Origin: Lachnospiraceae bacterium
GTDB lineage: Bacteria > Bacillota > Clostridia > Lachnospirales > Lachnospiraceae
Assembly (NCBI GenBank): GCA_028693165.1
Contig: JAQUVX010000005.1
Location: 1 to 64,000, forward strand
Length of the DNA: 64,000 nt
Reading direction: 5' to 3'
Position numbers and translations under genes: made by a program. Shown here piece after piece: positions 47,513 through 54,550 of this stretch. A model generated the notes under the pieces. That model ran no database searches. It saw only the letters and a program-made list of their open reading frames with translations, and was not told the DNA's origin. The first letter of the stretch is position 1, and every line of letters starts with the position of its first letter.

Positions 47513-48084
47513 AATTCAAATCCCCCCCCCACGCAGGCCTTTTTCTCAATGAAGGAAACAACCACTCTTTTTATTTCTTTCTGGTCGCTGTGGAAGTCCT
47601 GGACCGACTTTCGTTGCTGCTTCATTATGTCTTGCGGTCTATATCCTTCCAGCCTGGCTGTAAGGTGTTCGCGCTGCCTGTCGTTAAGTGCCAGCATAAC
47701 CTCGCTTAATATCTCTTGCAGCTCTCTTTCCTGCTCCAACGCTACGAACTGGTCCGCCGGATCCGGTATCAACTCCAGGTACTCTGTGCCCTTGTCTGTA
47801 ATCTCGTTTAAGCTGCAGGCAATCATTTCTTTTCTTGGCCGGTCGCGCTTGCGCTTCGCCCAGATTGCCGATTCCATCGCGCGCCAGGCGATCGTCGAAA
47901 ACTCGTACTGCTGCAGCTTCGGCTCCTGGAAATATCGCTTAACTGACCGCGTATACCGGATCGCCACATCTCCGTAAAACTCATCTATCGGAAGCCGGTG
48001 AGCCTGCAGAAATCTATATATAAGACCGTGATGCTCTTCTGCAAACTCGCGTTCCAGCTTGGTAAGTGATTCATTTTTTATCAT
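47455..48084 (-). CDS. Sigma-70-like phage transcription factor
   Basis: About 209 residues from MIKNESLTKLEREFAEEHHG. HGLIYRFL...DEFYGDVAIRYTRSV and YEFSTIAWRAMESAIWAKRK look like sigma region 2. ALNDRQREHLTARLEGYRPQ and the helix after it look like region 4. The start overlaps the previous gene by 14 bases with GAGGAGG before it. The last ~24 residues, after the nine-G run at 47522-47530, are read from the beginning of the HNH gene in another frame. One G fewer would end the protein eight codons later. The natural C-terminus is therefore uncertain. Confidence 0.75.
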   Translation of the reverse strand: MIKNESLTKLEREFAEEHHGLIYRFLQAHRLPIDEFYGDVAIRYTRSVKRYFQEPKLQQYEFSTIAWRAMESAIWAKRKRDRPRKEMIACSLNEITDKGTEYLELIPDPADQFVALEQERELQEILSEVMLALNDRQREHLTARLEGYRPQDIMKQQRKSVQDFHSDQKEIKRVVVSFIEKKACVGGGFELWLSRIFGRTCRAITENTK

Positions 48085-48448
48085 GATCTTCGTCCTCCTC
48101 AGGCGGCGGTACCAGACCGAAGGCAATCAAGGCCATATTTGCGCCCCGCATTTGATGAGTAAAAAGCTTATATTTGACCGGGTACCGGTAAAGCGGCTCT
48201 GGGTTATCCTTTATCCGCTCCTGGTCGATCGCTGTCGAAATCTGGTTGAGCTGCCGACGCCTGGCTTCGATCGCCTGAGGAAGCTTAACCAAGACCGCCA
48301 GCTTATTAAGTAGCTCACCATCGGCCGGTCCGTAAAGCATCTGCTGATCCTTGCTCCACTTCATCTTGTTCCAGCTCTTGATGACCATAAATTGTGTACT
48401 GTCGGCCTCCTTAATCAAAATCTGACCGTCCTTAATTGCCATTTTCAT
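48071..48448 (-). CDS. SNF2-family helicase, N-terminal part of a split gene
   Basis: A 125-residue protein. Residues ~3-55 (AIKDGQILIKEADSTQFMVI, KMKWSKDQQMLYG) resemble the HARP-like domain that precedes SNF2 motors. PVKYKLFTHQMRGANMALIA (~90-109) is the Q motif with HQ. It then ends GLVPPPEEDEDHDKK, exactly where the next helicase residues would lead to Walker A. The Walker A part begins about 1.5 kb away at 46580/46528. The start ATG overlaps the upstream TGA. The two parts may still act as a two-subunit enzyme, or both may be non-functional. Confidence 0.75.
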   Translation of the reverse strand: MKMAIKDGQILIKEADSTQFMVIKSWNKMKWSKDQQMLYGPADGELLNKLAVLVKLPQAIEARRRQLNQISTAIDQERIKDNPEPLYRYPVKYKLFTHQMRGANMALIAFGLVPPPEEDEDHDKK

Positions 48449-48675
48449 TTCCCGGTTATCCCCTTTCTTATGGCGCATTCCGTGCAAAGAGCAAGGGCTC
48501 CCTGGCTGAGCGCTCTCTCTATAAGTGGCTGCCTCCAGCACTCTCGGCCGCAAATCGGACAACTCGTCAGCTCCCAGTCCGGACGTCCCTGTGGAATATT
48601 CTTCTTTAACGGCATGCAAGCATAGCCGCCACGATCCGTTGCCTTCCTTGGTTCAATCTTTACGTTAATTCCCAT
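48445..48675 (-). CDS. Zinc-ribbon protein
   Basis: A 76-residue protein from MGINVKIEPRKATDRGGYAC. SCPICGRECW and CTECAIRKG give two CxxC pairs. ATG preceded by AGGAGGTGCATC. Likely a nucleic-acid-binding accessory protein; function unknown. Confidence 0.65.
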   Translation of the reverse strand: MGINVKIEPRKATDRGGYACMPLKKNIPQGRPDWELTSCPICGRECWRQPLIERALSQGALALCTECAIRKGITGK

Positions 48676-48685
48676 GATGCACCTC

Positions 48686-49345
48686 CTATTCCTTATAGAA
48701 CGTGTGATTTCCATGAATAAATAGCTTTTCGAGGTTCCGGCTGTGCCATGTGCTGCACCCTGCTTTTGGGGTACGCTCGAAATACTGCGCGCCCTGGCTC
48801 TGATCCCAGCCGCTCTGCACCAGCTCCATGGCTACCCGGCAGTCGTCGTCTGGATCCACCCGGAAATATCTGCCATTGCTACAGGATGTGAACGCGTCCG
48901 GCGCGAAAATCACTTCGGCGATTGTGTCCGGAAACTGCCCAGAATGCATCCGGTTTAAAACGGTAAGGATAACCAGCGCCTTCCCCTCTGTGTCCTCTCC
49001 CTCGGCCTCTGCCATGGCGATTTTTAATAAAAGGTACTCTTCTTCTCCGGTTAAGGTAAAAGAGGCGCTGTGCATCGGTTCTGGCTCTTCCACGGGCAAC
49101 GATGCCACCGGATCAAAGGAAAGCTCTATAATAATCGGCTTCTCCGGCGTTTCCGGCCGGGTATCGATCGGCTCCGCCGGTATCTTTCTTACTTCCGCCC
49201 GAGCCGTTAAAATGACAATCGCAAAAGCGGCGATACCTGCCATGATGGTACAGGCGGAAGCCAGGATAAGCTGCCGCTTCCTTCGCTCAAGCCTCCTGCG
49301 CCGCCACAGGGCGCTTTTCTTCTTGTATGCCGTCAACTCTTCCAC
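48686..49345 (-). CDS. Membrane-anchored SleB-like cell wall hydrolase
   Basis: A 219-residue protein. Basic N-terminus, one membrane segment (residues ~27-48), a Pro/Glu-rich linker, then from ~95 the SleB/hydrolase-2 domain: LLKIAMAEAEGEDTEGKALV (catalytic Glu region), VLNRMHSGQFPDTIAEVIFA, and FERTPKAGCSTWHSRN. This family cuts peptidoglycan glycan strands. It is encoded in the early operon, far from the lysis cassette, so it may help DNA entry or superinfection control rather than final lysis. Confidence 0.8.
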   Translation of the reverse strand: MEELTAYKKKSALWRRRRLERRKRQLILASACTIMAGIAAFAIVILTARAEVRKIPAEPIDTRPETPEKPIIIELSFDPVASLPVEEPEPMHSASFTLTGEEEYLLLKIAMAEAEGEDTEGKALVILTVLNRMHSGQFPDTIAEVIFAPDAFTSCSNGRYFRVDPDDDCRVAMELVQSGWDQSQGAQYFERTPKAGCSTWHSRNLEKLFIHGNHTFYKE

Positions 49346-49463
49346 TCCTTTCTAAGAAGTCCGCCAGGAAGCGGTAAACAGCTTCTGTGGCTGGTGTGTA
49401 TGGAATCTGAAATCCGTCTATGCGGTCAAGGGTACGGCCGTCGGCCAGCACATGCTTAATCAT
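49287..49463 (-). CDS. Small hypothetical phage protein
   Basis: A 58-residue protein, MIKHVLADGRTLDRIDGFQI, then PYTPATEAVYRFLADFLE. It overlaps the upstream stop (ATGATTAA) and runs 59 bases into the SleB-like gene in another frame. The pattern (ADGR, IPxTPA, VYRF) looks like a small conserved phage family with no known function. Confidence 0.55.
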   Translation of the reverse strand: MIKHVLADGRTLDRIDGFQIPYTPATEAVYRFLADFLERSGRVDGIQEEKRPVAAQEA

Positions 49464-51192
49464 CGTTCTCCGCCTCCTCTGCTTCCATCTTCTCCTTCAG
49501 AAGGGTCAAGGCGTCAATCCATATCCTCCGCTTCCGGATCGTCTTATCCGGCATTCCTTCCTGCTTGTAGATCTTCAGCTCCGGGATCAATGTTGTCAGG
49601 TAATCTTTAACATCACGAAGCGTGTAGGCCTCCGGATCGCGTTCTGACTCCTTTACTGCTTCCTGCGACTCGGTGGCTTCCTCTGCATCGATGTCTTCCT
49701 CCATATCCGGTTCATCTGCTGCCGGTTCGGGTTTTGCCGGTTCTTTTTCTTCCGGATCCTGCTCGTCTACGATTTCCTTAAAGTCCGCATCTATGATCTC
49801 TGGCTCCTTTTCCTCCGGTTCCGGATCTGCTTCCGGTTCCGGTTTTTCCAGATCCGGATTATCATCTAAGATCCGGAAAAGCTTGGTTACGTATTTCCCC
49901 CAGGGAATCTGTAAGGCAGCTCCCAGCCCGCTGATCGAAAAGCATATCTTATCCGGGTAGCAGTTCCATGTGATCCGCTCACTATATCCTCCATTGTTTC
50001 CGCCGTCGTAGGTTTCCCCGCGCTCCTTCTTAAACGTCTTTACAACGTCGGCGGCTTTCCTTGTCTTGATGATTTCTTTTTCGCTCTGGTAGAGGGTCTT
50101 GTAAAAGGCGATTGCAAATTCCTTTTCGCGGCTTTTGAGATACGCCTGCTTATCGTCCTTGCCCTTCTCAACGGCCGCCTGGCGGCGCTCCTCCTGAATG
50201 ATCTTGAATTCTTTTATAATCTGCGCCCAGGTAAGCTCTTTTTTGTGATTGATCCGAATCCCCCGGTTGCTGCATTTATAATCAAACTTGCCATTCCAGC
50301 CGCCAGAAGTGCGATACATTTCCTTGAAATTCTGTACCTTAAGCTCTGCTGTATCAGAAACGCTCCACCAGTCATACATGACTATGATTTCCTTGTGCGT
50401 CGGCTCCGGCCTCTGGTCCTCAATTTCTTTTAAGCGCTGCCGCTCCGCTGCTTCTGCCTGCTTCTTGGCGTCCTCGTCTTTTTTCTTTGCGACGTCGCAA
50501 CGGTTAAAGCAGCTCGTATGCTCGCAATTCTGACAGCAGGGTTCCGGCTTTCCGTCTCCGGCCCGCTCGGGTGCCAGCTCTGTGTGCAACATCTGGCACT
50601 CGTCTTTGTAAAGACTGAATTGTATTCTTTTTTTCCATTCTGTATTGCCGATGATGCCGCAAGGTTCCGGGCTCCCGCAGGTACTAAATCTGCATCGCCG
50701 ATCCTCCTGTCTTATGCTGCATTCCTGGCTGCATAAGAAACAGTCGTACTTGTCGCCGCATCCGGGCGTTGTAATCAAGGAGTCTTCCGGCCGGACTGTC
50801 TTTGGAAGTCCAAAGAAAGAAAGCGGCTCTTTTGCTGCTGCCTTCATTGCCCGGATTTCCCGGACCGTGGTTTCTCTGGTTACCTTCTCCAGCTCCTCAT
50901 CCGGCAGGCTTAACATCTCCTGTAGCTTGCTCGGCCCCATGCCTATGTATTTCTGGTCCATATCCTGGCCGTCATTGATAGAAAACTTTGCGTTGATCGC
51001 CATGAACCGGCAGGCCGTACTGGCGCTTAAATCGTACTCATTGTTTGCAAAGTCCCAGATATTTTTATAACCGTCCTGCTTGTACAGCTCGTCCTCCTGG
51101 ATCTTGCGAAGGCAATAGCCAACAAAGAAAAAGTCTTCTGCCGCGCTGTTCAAGTGATTTTTGATGCCGTCCTTAAACTCCTGGTATTTCAT
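49456..51192 (-). CDS. Large early-operon protein, possible replication/DNA-binding role (DUF3102-like start)
   Basis: A 578-residue protein. The first ~110 residues (SAAEDFFFVGYCLRKIQEDE, IWDFANNEYDLSASTACRFM) resemble the DUF3102-type DNA-binding start found in mobile-element proteins. A Cys-rich part follows (CFLCSQECS, CCQNCEHTSCFNRCDVAKKK), likely zinc-binding. A middle alpha/beta region follows, then an acidic Pro/Glu-rich linker (~455-535). It carries the third palindrome copy (50487-50500). Its place early in the operon suggests control of replication or recombination. No function is proven. Confidence 0.6.
   Translation of the reverse strand: MKYQEFKDGIKNHLNSAAEDFFFVGYCLRKIQEDELYKQDGYKNIWDFANNEYDLSASTACRFMAINAKFSINDGQDMDQKYIGMGPSKLQEMLSLPDEELEKVTRETTVREIRAMKAAAKEPLSFFGLPKTVRPEDSLITTPGCGDKYDCFLCSQECSIRQEDRRCRFSTCGSPEPCGIIGNTEWKKRIQFSLYKDECQMLHTELAPERAGDGKPEPCCQNCEHTSCFNRCDVAKKKDEDAKKQAEAAERQRLKEIEDQRPEPTHKEIIVMYDWWSVSDTAELKVQNFKEMYRTSGGWNGKFDYKCSNRGIRINHKKELTWAQIIKEFKIIQEERRQAAVEKGKDDKQAYLKSREKEFAIAFYKTLYQSEKEIIKTRKAADVVKTFKKERGETYDGGNNGGYSERITWNCYPDKICFSISGLGAALQIPWGKYVTKLFRILDDNPDLEKPEPEADPEPEEKEPEIIDADFKEIVDEQDPEEKEPAKPEPAADEPDMEEDIDAEEATESQEAVKESERDPEAYTLRDVKDYLTTLIPELKIYKQEGMPDKTIRKRRIWIDALTLLKEKMEAEEAENDD
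50487..50500. repeat. Palindrome copy 3 (TTGCGACGTCGCAA)
   Basis: A perfect 14-bp palindrome inside the 578-residue gene, again coding CDVAK. Confidence 0.85.
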
Positions 51193-51278
51193 CGTTATCC
51201 CTCCTTCTTATCTGTAGGCAGGCTGCGGGCCCCGCCAAAGGCTCCGCTTTTCGTTCGGAATGTTACCGCCTGCCAGCC

Positions 51279-51458
51279 CTATGCCGTGATCTTTTCGCCT
51301 CCGCTTAAACGCTCCTGGGTCTCCATGCCGCTGATAAAGGCGTTCATCATGGCCGCGAAAATAGGTTTCTTCTCCTCCGGAATCTTTGCGTATGCTTCCA
51401 GGATTATTTTGGCGTCGTTGATCTGCTCCGGGGTATAGCTGTTAATTAATGCGCTCAT
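51279..51458 (-). CDS. First gene of the leftward early operon, small protein
   Basis: A 59-residue protein, MSALINSYTPEQINDAKIIL and AKIPEEKKPIFAAMMNAFIS. ATG after AAAGGAG. It lies right after the leftward promoter, in the place of a Cro/antirepressor-like gene. Sequence is helical but shows no helix-turn-helix that I can identify. Confidence 0.65.
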   Translation of the reverse strand: MSALINSYTPEQINDAKIILEAYAKIPEEKKPIFAAMMNAFISGMETQERLSGGEKITA

Positions 51459-51504
51459 GTGTTATCTCCTTTCGTTCGTTGCTTTAGTTTGTGTTTCCGT
51501 TGCT

Positions 51505-51533
51505 ATTATAAGTAACAAAATCACTAATGTCAA
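51505..51533 (-). promoter_or_regulatory. Leftward early promoter
   Basis: On the minus strand TTGACA (51528-51533) and TATAAT (51505-51510) are both perfect and 17 bases apart. The spacer holds one operator copy (51512-51524). It drives the early lytic operon. Confidence 0.85.
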
Positions 51534-51573
51534 TATGCTTTTGTGATTTTGTTGCATTTTGTGATTTTGTTGC
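51512..51573. promoter_or_regulatory. Three repressor operators
   Basis: GTGATTTTGTTGC at 51543-51555 and 51561-51573, spaced 18 bp. An inverted near-copy, GTAACAAAATCAC, lies at 51512-51524. One sits inside the leftward promoter and one abuts the -35 of the rightward promoter. This is the layout of a lysis-lysogeny switch, probably bound by the repressor encoded at 51629. Confidence 0.8.
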
Positions 51574-51602
51574 TTGACTTACGATTTGCTAGGATTTATA
51601 AT
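51574..51602 (+). promoter_or_regulatory. Repressor promoter
   Basis: TTGACT (51574-51579) and TATAAT (51597-51602) are 17 bases apart, with the third operator touching the -35. A CTTACGCC-type element (GGCGTAAG) lies at 51605-51612, just after the -10. Confidence 0.85.
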
Positions 51603-51628
51603 TGGGCGTAAGGATAGGAGGTGAGAAC

Positions 51629-52108
51629 GTGAAAGAACGAATAAAGAAAGTAAGAAGGGAACTTGAACTAACTCAACAAGAATTTGCGGATAAGTTAGGA
51701 ATCAAGCGTGGCGCGATCGCAAATTATGAAGTAGGACGAAACGAACCCGCTGATTCCGTAATTTCTCTAATTTGCCGCGAATTTAATGTCAATGAGGAAT
51801 GGCTCCGATCTGGAACCGGGGAAATGTTCAAACCGGCTCCCAGCTCTGCGCTGGATGCCATGGTTGAAGAATACAGGCTTTCCCACGGGGATTACATCCT
51901 CATAGAAAAGTTTGTGCATATGAAAGCCGAAAACCGCGCCGCGATCGTCGAATACATAACGCAGGTTGCTGCTGCTCTGGCCGCGGATGATGTGAACCCG
52001 GCCACGAAGGCAGCGTCGGGCTTGTTTGATGGAATTCCGGAAACCCCGGAAGAGCTGGAAAAGCTCTATCCGCCGGTTGATTTGGATAAAAATAAAGAGA
52101 CTGGGTAG
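51629..52108 (+). CDS. Phage repressor (cI-like XRE protein)
   Basis: A 159-residue protein with GTG start seven bases after AGGAGG. Residues ~2-60 form the helix-turn-helix (LELTQQEFADKLGIKRGAIA, then NYEVGRNEP). The following ~85 residues are helical and lack a LexA-like Ser/Lys protease pair, so release of lysogeny probably does not use RecA-driven self-cleavage. It faces away from the early operon across the operator region, as a lambda-type repressor does. Confidence 0.85.
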   Translation: MKERIKKVRRELELTQQEFADKLGIKRGAIANYEVGRNEPADSVISLICREFNVNEEWLRSGTGEMFKPAPSSALDAMVEEYRLSHGDYILIEKFVHMKAENRAAIVEYITQVAAALAADDVNPATKAASGLFDGIPETPEELEKLYPPVDLDKNKETG

Positions 52109-52134
52109 AAATGCACCCAGCCTCCCCGTCCTTG

Positions 52135-52257
52135 TTAGATTATCCTGATGATCTTTGTAGATCCTGCAAAGCTTAGGTTATAGTACAAAGTGCTGTTGTT
52201 TCGATAATACAATGCAAATACAAGCTTATTTTTATAGTATATGTATCTTTTGCTCAT
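52135..52257 (-). CDS. Tiny basic protein, convergent with the repressor
   Basis: A 40-residue protein, MSKRYIYYKNKLVFALYYRN, ATG after GGGGAGTGA. Tyr-rich and basic. Location between repressor and lipoprotein on the opposite strand. It may be a real small protein, or the transcript could act as antisense RNA. No homolog recognised. Confidence 0.4.
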   Translation of the reverse strand: MSKRYIYYKNKLVFALYYRNNSTLYYNLSFAGSTKIIRII

Positions 52258-52361
52258 ATGCTCACTCCCCAAATTCTGGGAAGCTGGGCGCAAAGTATAT
52301 TATACGGCGGCGGCCAATCTGTCGCCTATGGTAAATTATGGAAATGAAAGGGGATTATTGG

Positions 52362-52919
52362 ATGAAAAGAAAAATGATTATTATGGGGTCGGCGCTTGTT
52401 CTTTGTCTTACTGGGTGCTCCAGCGGTGTATCACAGAGCGAATATGATACCCTCAATTCTTCATATGAATCACTTCAGAAGGATTATCAAGAACTTCAAT
52501 CTCAATACGATAAAATCAAGGCTGATTATGAAGCGTCGTTAAACGAAGAAACAGAATCGCTTATTTCATCTTTGCCGGGGGAGGGCGGGCAAGCCTGGGC
52601 GACCTCGTGTTATGGGGATGATGCAATCAGTTTTGTTGGCGGAGATACGCTGTATGTAGCTGCTTTTACTGATTACGATATGTCCGCGGATTCGGCCAGC
52701 AAGGTATGGGAAAGCTTTGTGTCATCTATGCGAATTTATGGGTATACCGCCCCTACGTCTCCATCCATGTTCCCATTTAAACGAATTGATGTGACGTTTT
52801 ACGCTCAAGATGGCAATGCTCTCGCTCAATTTTCTTCAAACTGTGATGATTTCTCATTAAACGATGTACTCGTAAACGGCTCCCATGCCACCGAAATCAT
52901 TTCCGGGTTAGGTAAGTAA
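52362..52919 (+). CDS. Lysogeny-expressed lipoprotein
   Basis: A 185-residue protein. MKRKMIIMGSALVLCLTGCS is a lipoprotein signal with lipobox LTGC. A coiled coil follows (YDTLNSSYESLQKDYQELQS), then a globular domain without a known family. ATG is preceded by GGGGAT. It is in the rightward block with the repressor and integrase, so it is probably made in the lysogen. It could alter the host surface, for example by excluding other phages; that is inferred from position and topology. Confidence 0.75.
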   Translation: MKRKMIIMGSALVLCLTGCSSGVSQSEYDTLNSSYESLQKDYQELQSQYDKIKADYEASLNEETESLISSLPGEGGQAWATSCYGDDAISFVGGDTLYVAAFTDYDMSADSASKVWESFVSSMRIYGYTAPTSPSMFPFKRIDVTFYAQDGNALAQFSSNCDDFSLNDVLVNGSHATEIISGLGK

Positions 52920-53104
52920 TGCAGTGTAAAATAAAAAAATAGCCCGGCGGTTATTGGCGTAACCGGCCGAGCTGGCTTGGTGGTGCATCAGCCACTTAGT
53001 GGCTCATACATTCCGAACAAATGTATTATACACCATCTGGCCCTAACGCACAACCAAAAATTTAGGGCTATTTTTGCGTCCTCTTTTAGAAAGCTGGTGT
53101 AAAT

Positions 53105-54550
53105 ATGAACATCTTGGAGCCTGTGGTTGGCTACGTTCGCGTTTCGACATTGGAACAAGCGCAAGAAGGGTATTCTATACATGAACAGGCGGAAAAACTC
53201 AATGCTTACTGTAAAGCTATGGGATGGAACCTTGTAAATATATACTCAGATCCTGGGTTCTCCGGCGCAACGCTGGACCGTCCTGGAATAAAAAAGGTTA
53301 TTAAGGACGTGCAGGCCGGGCGCTGTAAAAAAGTTATCGTCTGGAAGTTGGACCGCTTAAGCCGAAGTCAGAAAGATACTCTTATACTTTTAGAGGACGT
53401 GTTCCTGGCTAACGATTGTAATTTCGTTTCTATCATGGAAAGCTTCGACACTTCTACGCCGTTCGGTCGGTGTATTGTCGGTATCCTGGCCGCATTCGCT
53501 CAAATGGAACGCGAAAACATTAAAATTCGGACTTCTATGGGGCGCCATGCAAGAATACGCCAGGGCTACTTCCACGGCTCTCATGCTCCGGTTGGCTATA
53601 AGTTCGCGGAAAAATCGAACGACCTTATCATTGACCCGTATTACTCTAAAATTGTCCGTGAAGTATTCCAGCTCTATATCTCCGGACGAAGCATAAAAAG
53701 TATCGGCGTAGAAATCAAGAACAAATACGGGGATAAGCGCTATGACTGGGGAAATAATACGGCAGTTCGCCGGATCCTGTCAAATCCGATTTATATGGGA
53801 CGTGTTACCCTGGGCGATCAAATATACGAAGGGCTGCACGAGCCTATCGTTTCCGAGACTGACTGGTATCTGGCCGCGGCAATTCTTGAACATAACAAAA
53901 CCATGGATAAGCGTACCTATGCTTTCAAGGCAAGCGGCGCAACTGCGGACAACCTTTTAACCGGTCTTTTATTCTGTGGGTACTGCGGCGCTCGTATGTA
54001 TGCCAGGAAGGTGTCCAAGGTTAAGAAAAAATATATTTGTCATTCCGTGGCCCGTACCTCTGCCGCTATGATTAAATCGGATAACTGCACGAACCGTGTA
54101 CACCCTTATACGGTGGAACAACTGGACGCTATCGTAATCGAAGAAATTAAAAAGCTATCCCTAGATCGGTCGTACTTCGATTCTATGGTGGATCAAATGA
54201 AGGAAGAAGCCCCGGACGAACTGGCAGCCTTCCAGGAACGCCTGGAAGAAGTCGAAAAGCAAATAGAACGCCTTTTAAATTTATATCAATCTGGAATAAT
54301 GGAGCTTGAAGAACTGCAGGGGCGTCTCTCTGATCTGAAGGAAGAACGCGAAAAGCTCCAGGCAAATATTGAAAGCCTGGAAGCTGTGCCGCCTCCTGTT
54401 ACTCTCGATACTGCCTGGAGCGATATAACGTCCCTGTACTCCGTAATGGAAAGCGGGAACGCCGAAGAAGTCCACCGTATTATACACGTCCTTGTTGATA
54501 AGGTCGTTGTATTAAATTACGACGTTACTATTTATTGGTCATTCTGTTAA
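53105..54550 (+). CDS. Large serine recombinase (integrase)
   Basis: A 481-residue protein. VGYVRVSTLEQAQEG holds the catalytic Ser14, and VWKLDRLSRSQKD holds the active-site Arg cluster. A recombinase domain follows to ~270, then a zinc ribbon (LFCGYCGARMYAR with a later CTN...), a coiled coil (ERLEEVEKQIERLLNLYQSG) and a tail. It lies next to the right end of the prophage and overlaps the rlmD 3' end by 12 bases. It would carry out attP x attB insertion; excision would need a directionality factor not identified here. Confidence 0.95.
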   Translation: MNILEPVVGYVRVSTLEQAQEGYSIHEQAEKLNAYCKAMGWNLVNIYSDPGFSGATLDRPGIKKVIKDVQAGRCKKVIVWKLDRLSRSQKDTLILLEDVFLANDCNFVSIMESFDTSTPFGRCIVGILAAFAQMERENIKIRTSMGRHARIRQGYFHGSHAPVGYKFAEKSNDLIIDPYYSKIVREVFQLYISGRSIKSIGVEIKNKYGDKRYDWGNNTAVRRILSNPIYMGRVTLGDQIYEGLHEPIVSETDWYLAAAILEHNKTMDKRTYAFKASGATADNLLTGLLFCGYCGARMYARKVSKVKKKYICHSVARTSAAMIKSDNCTNRVHPYTVEQLDAIVIEEIKKLSLDRSYFDSMVDQMKEEAPDELAAFQERLEEVEKQIERLLNLYQSGIMELEELQGRLSDLKEEREKLQANIESLEAVPPPVTLDTAWSDITSLYSVMESGNAEEVHRIIHVLVDKVVVLNYDVTIYWSFC

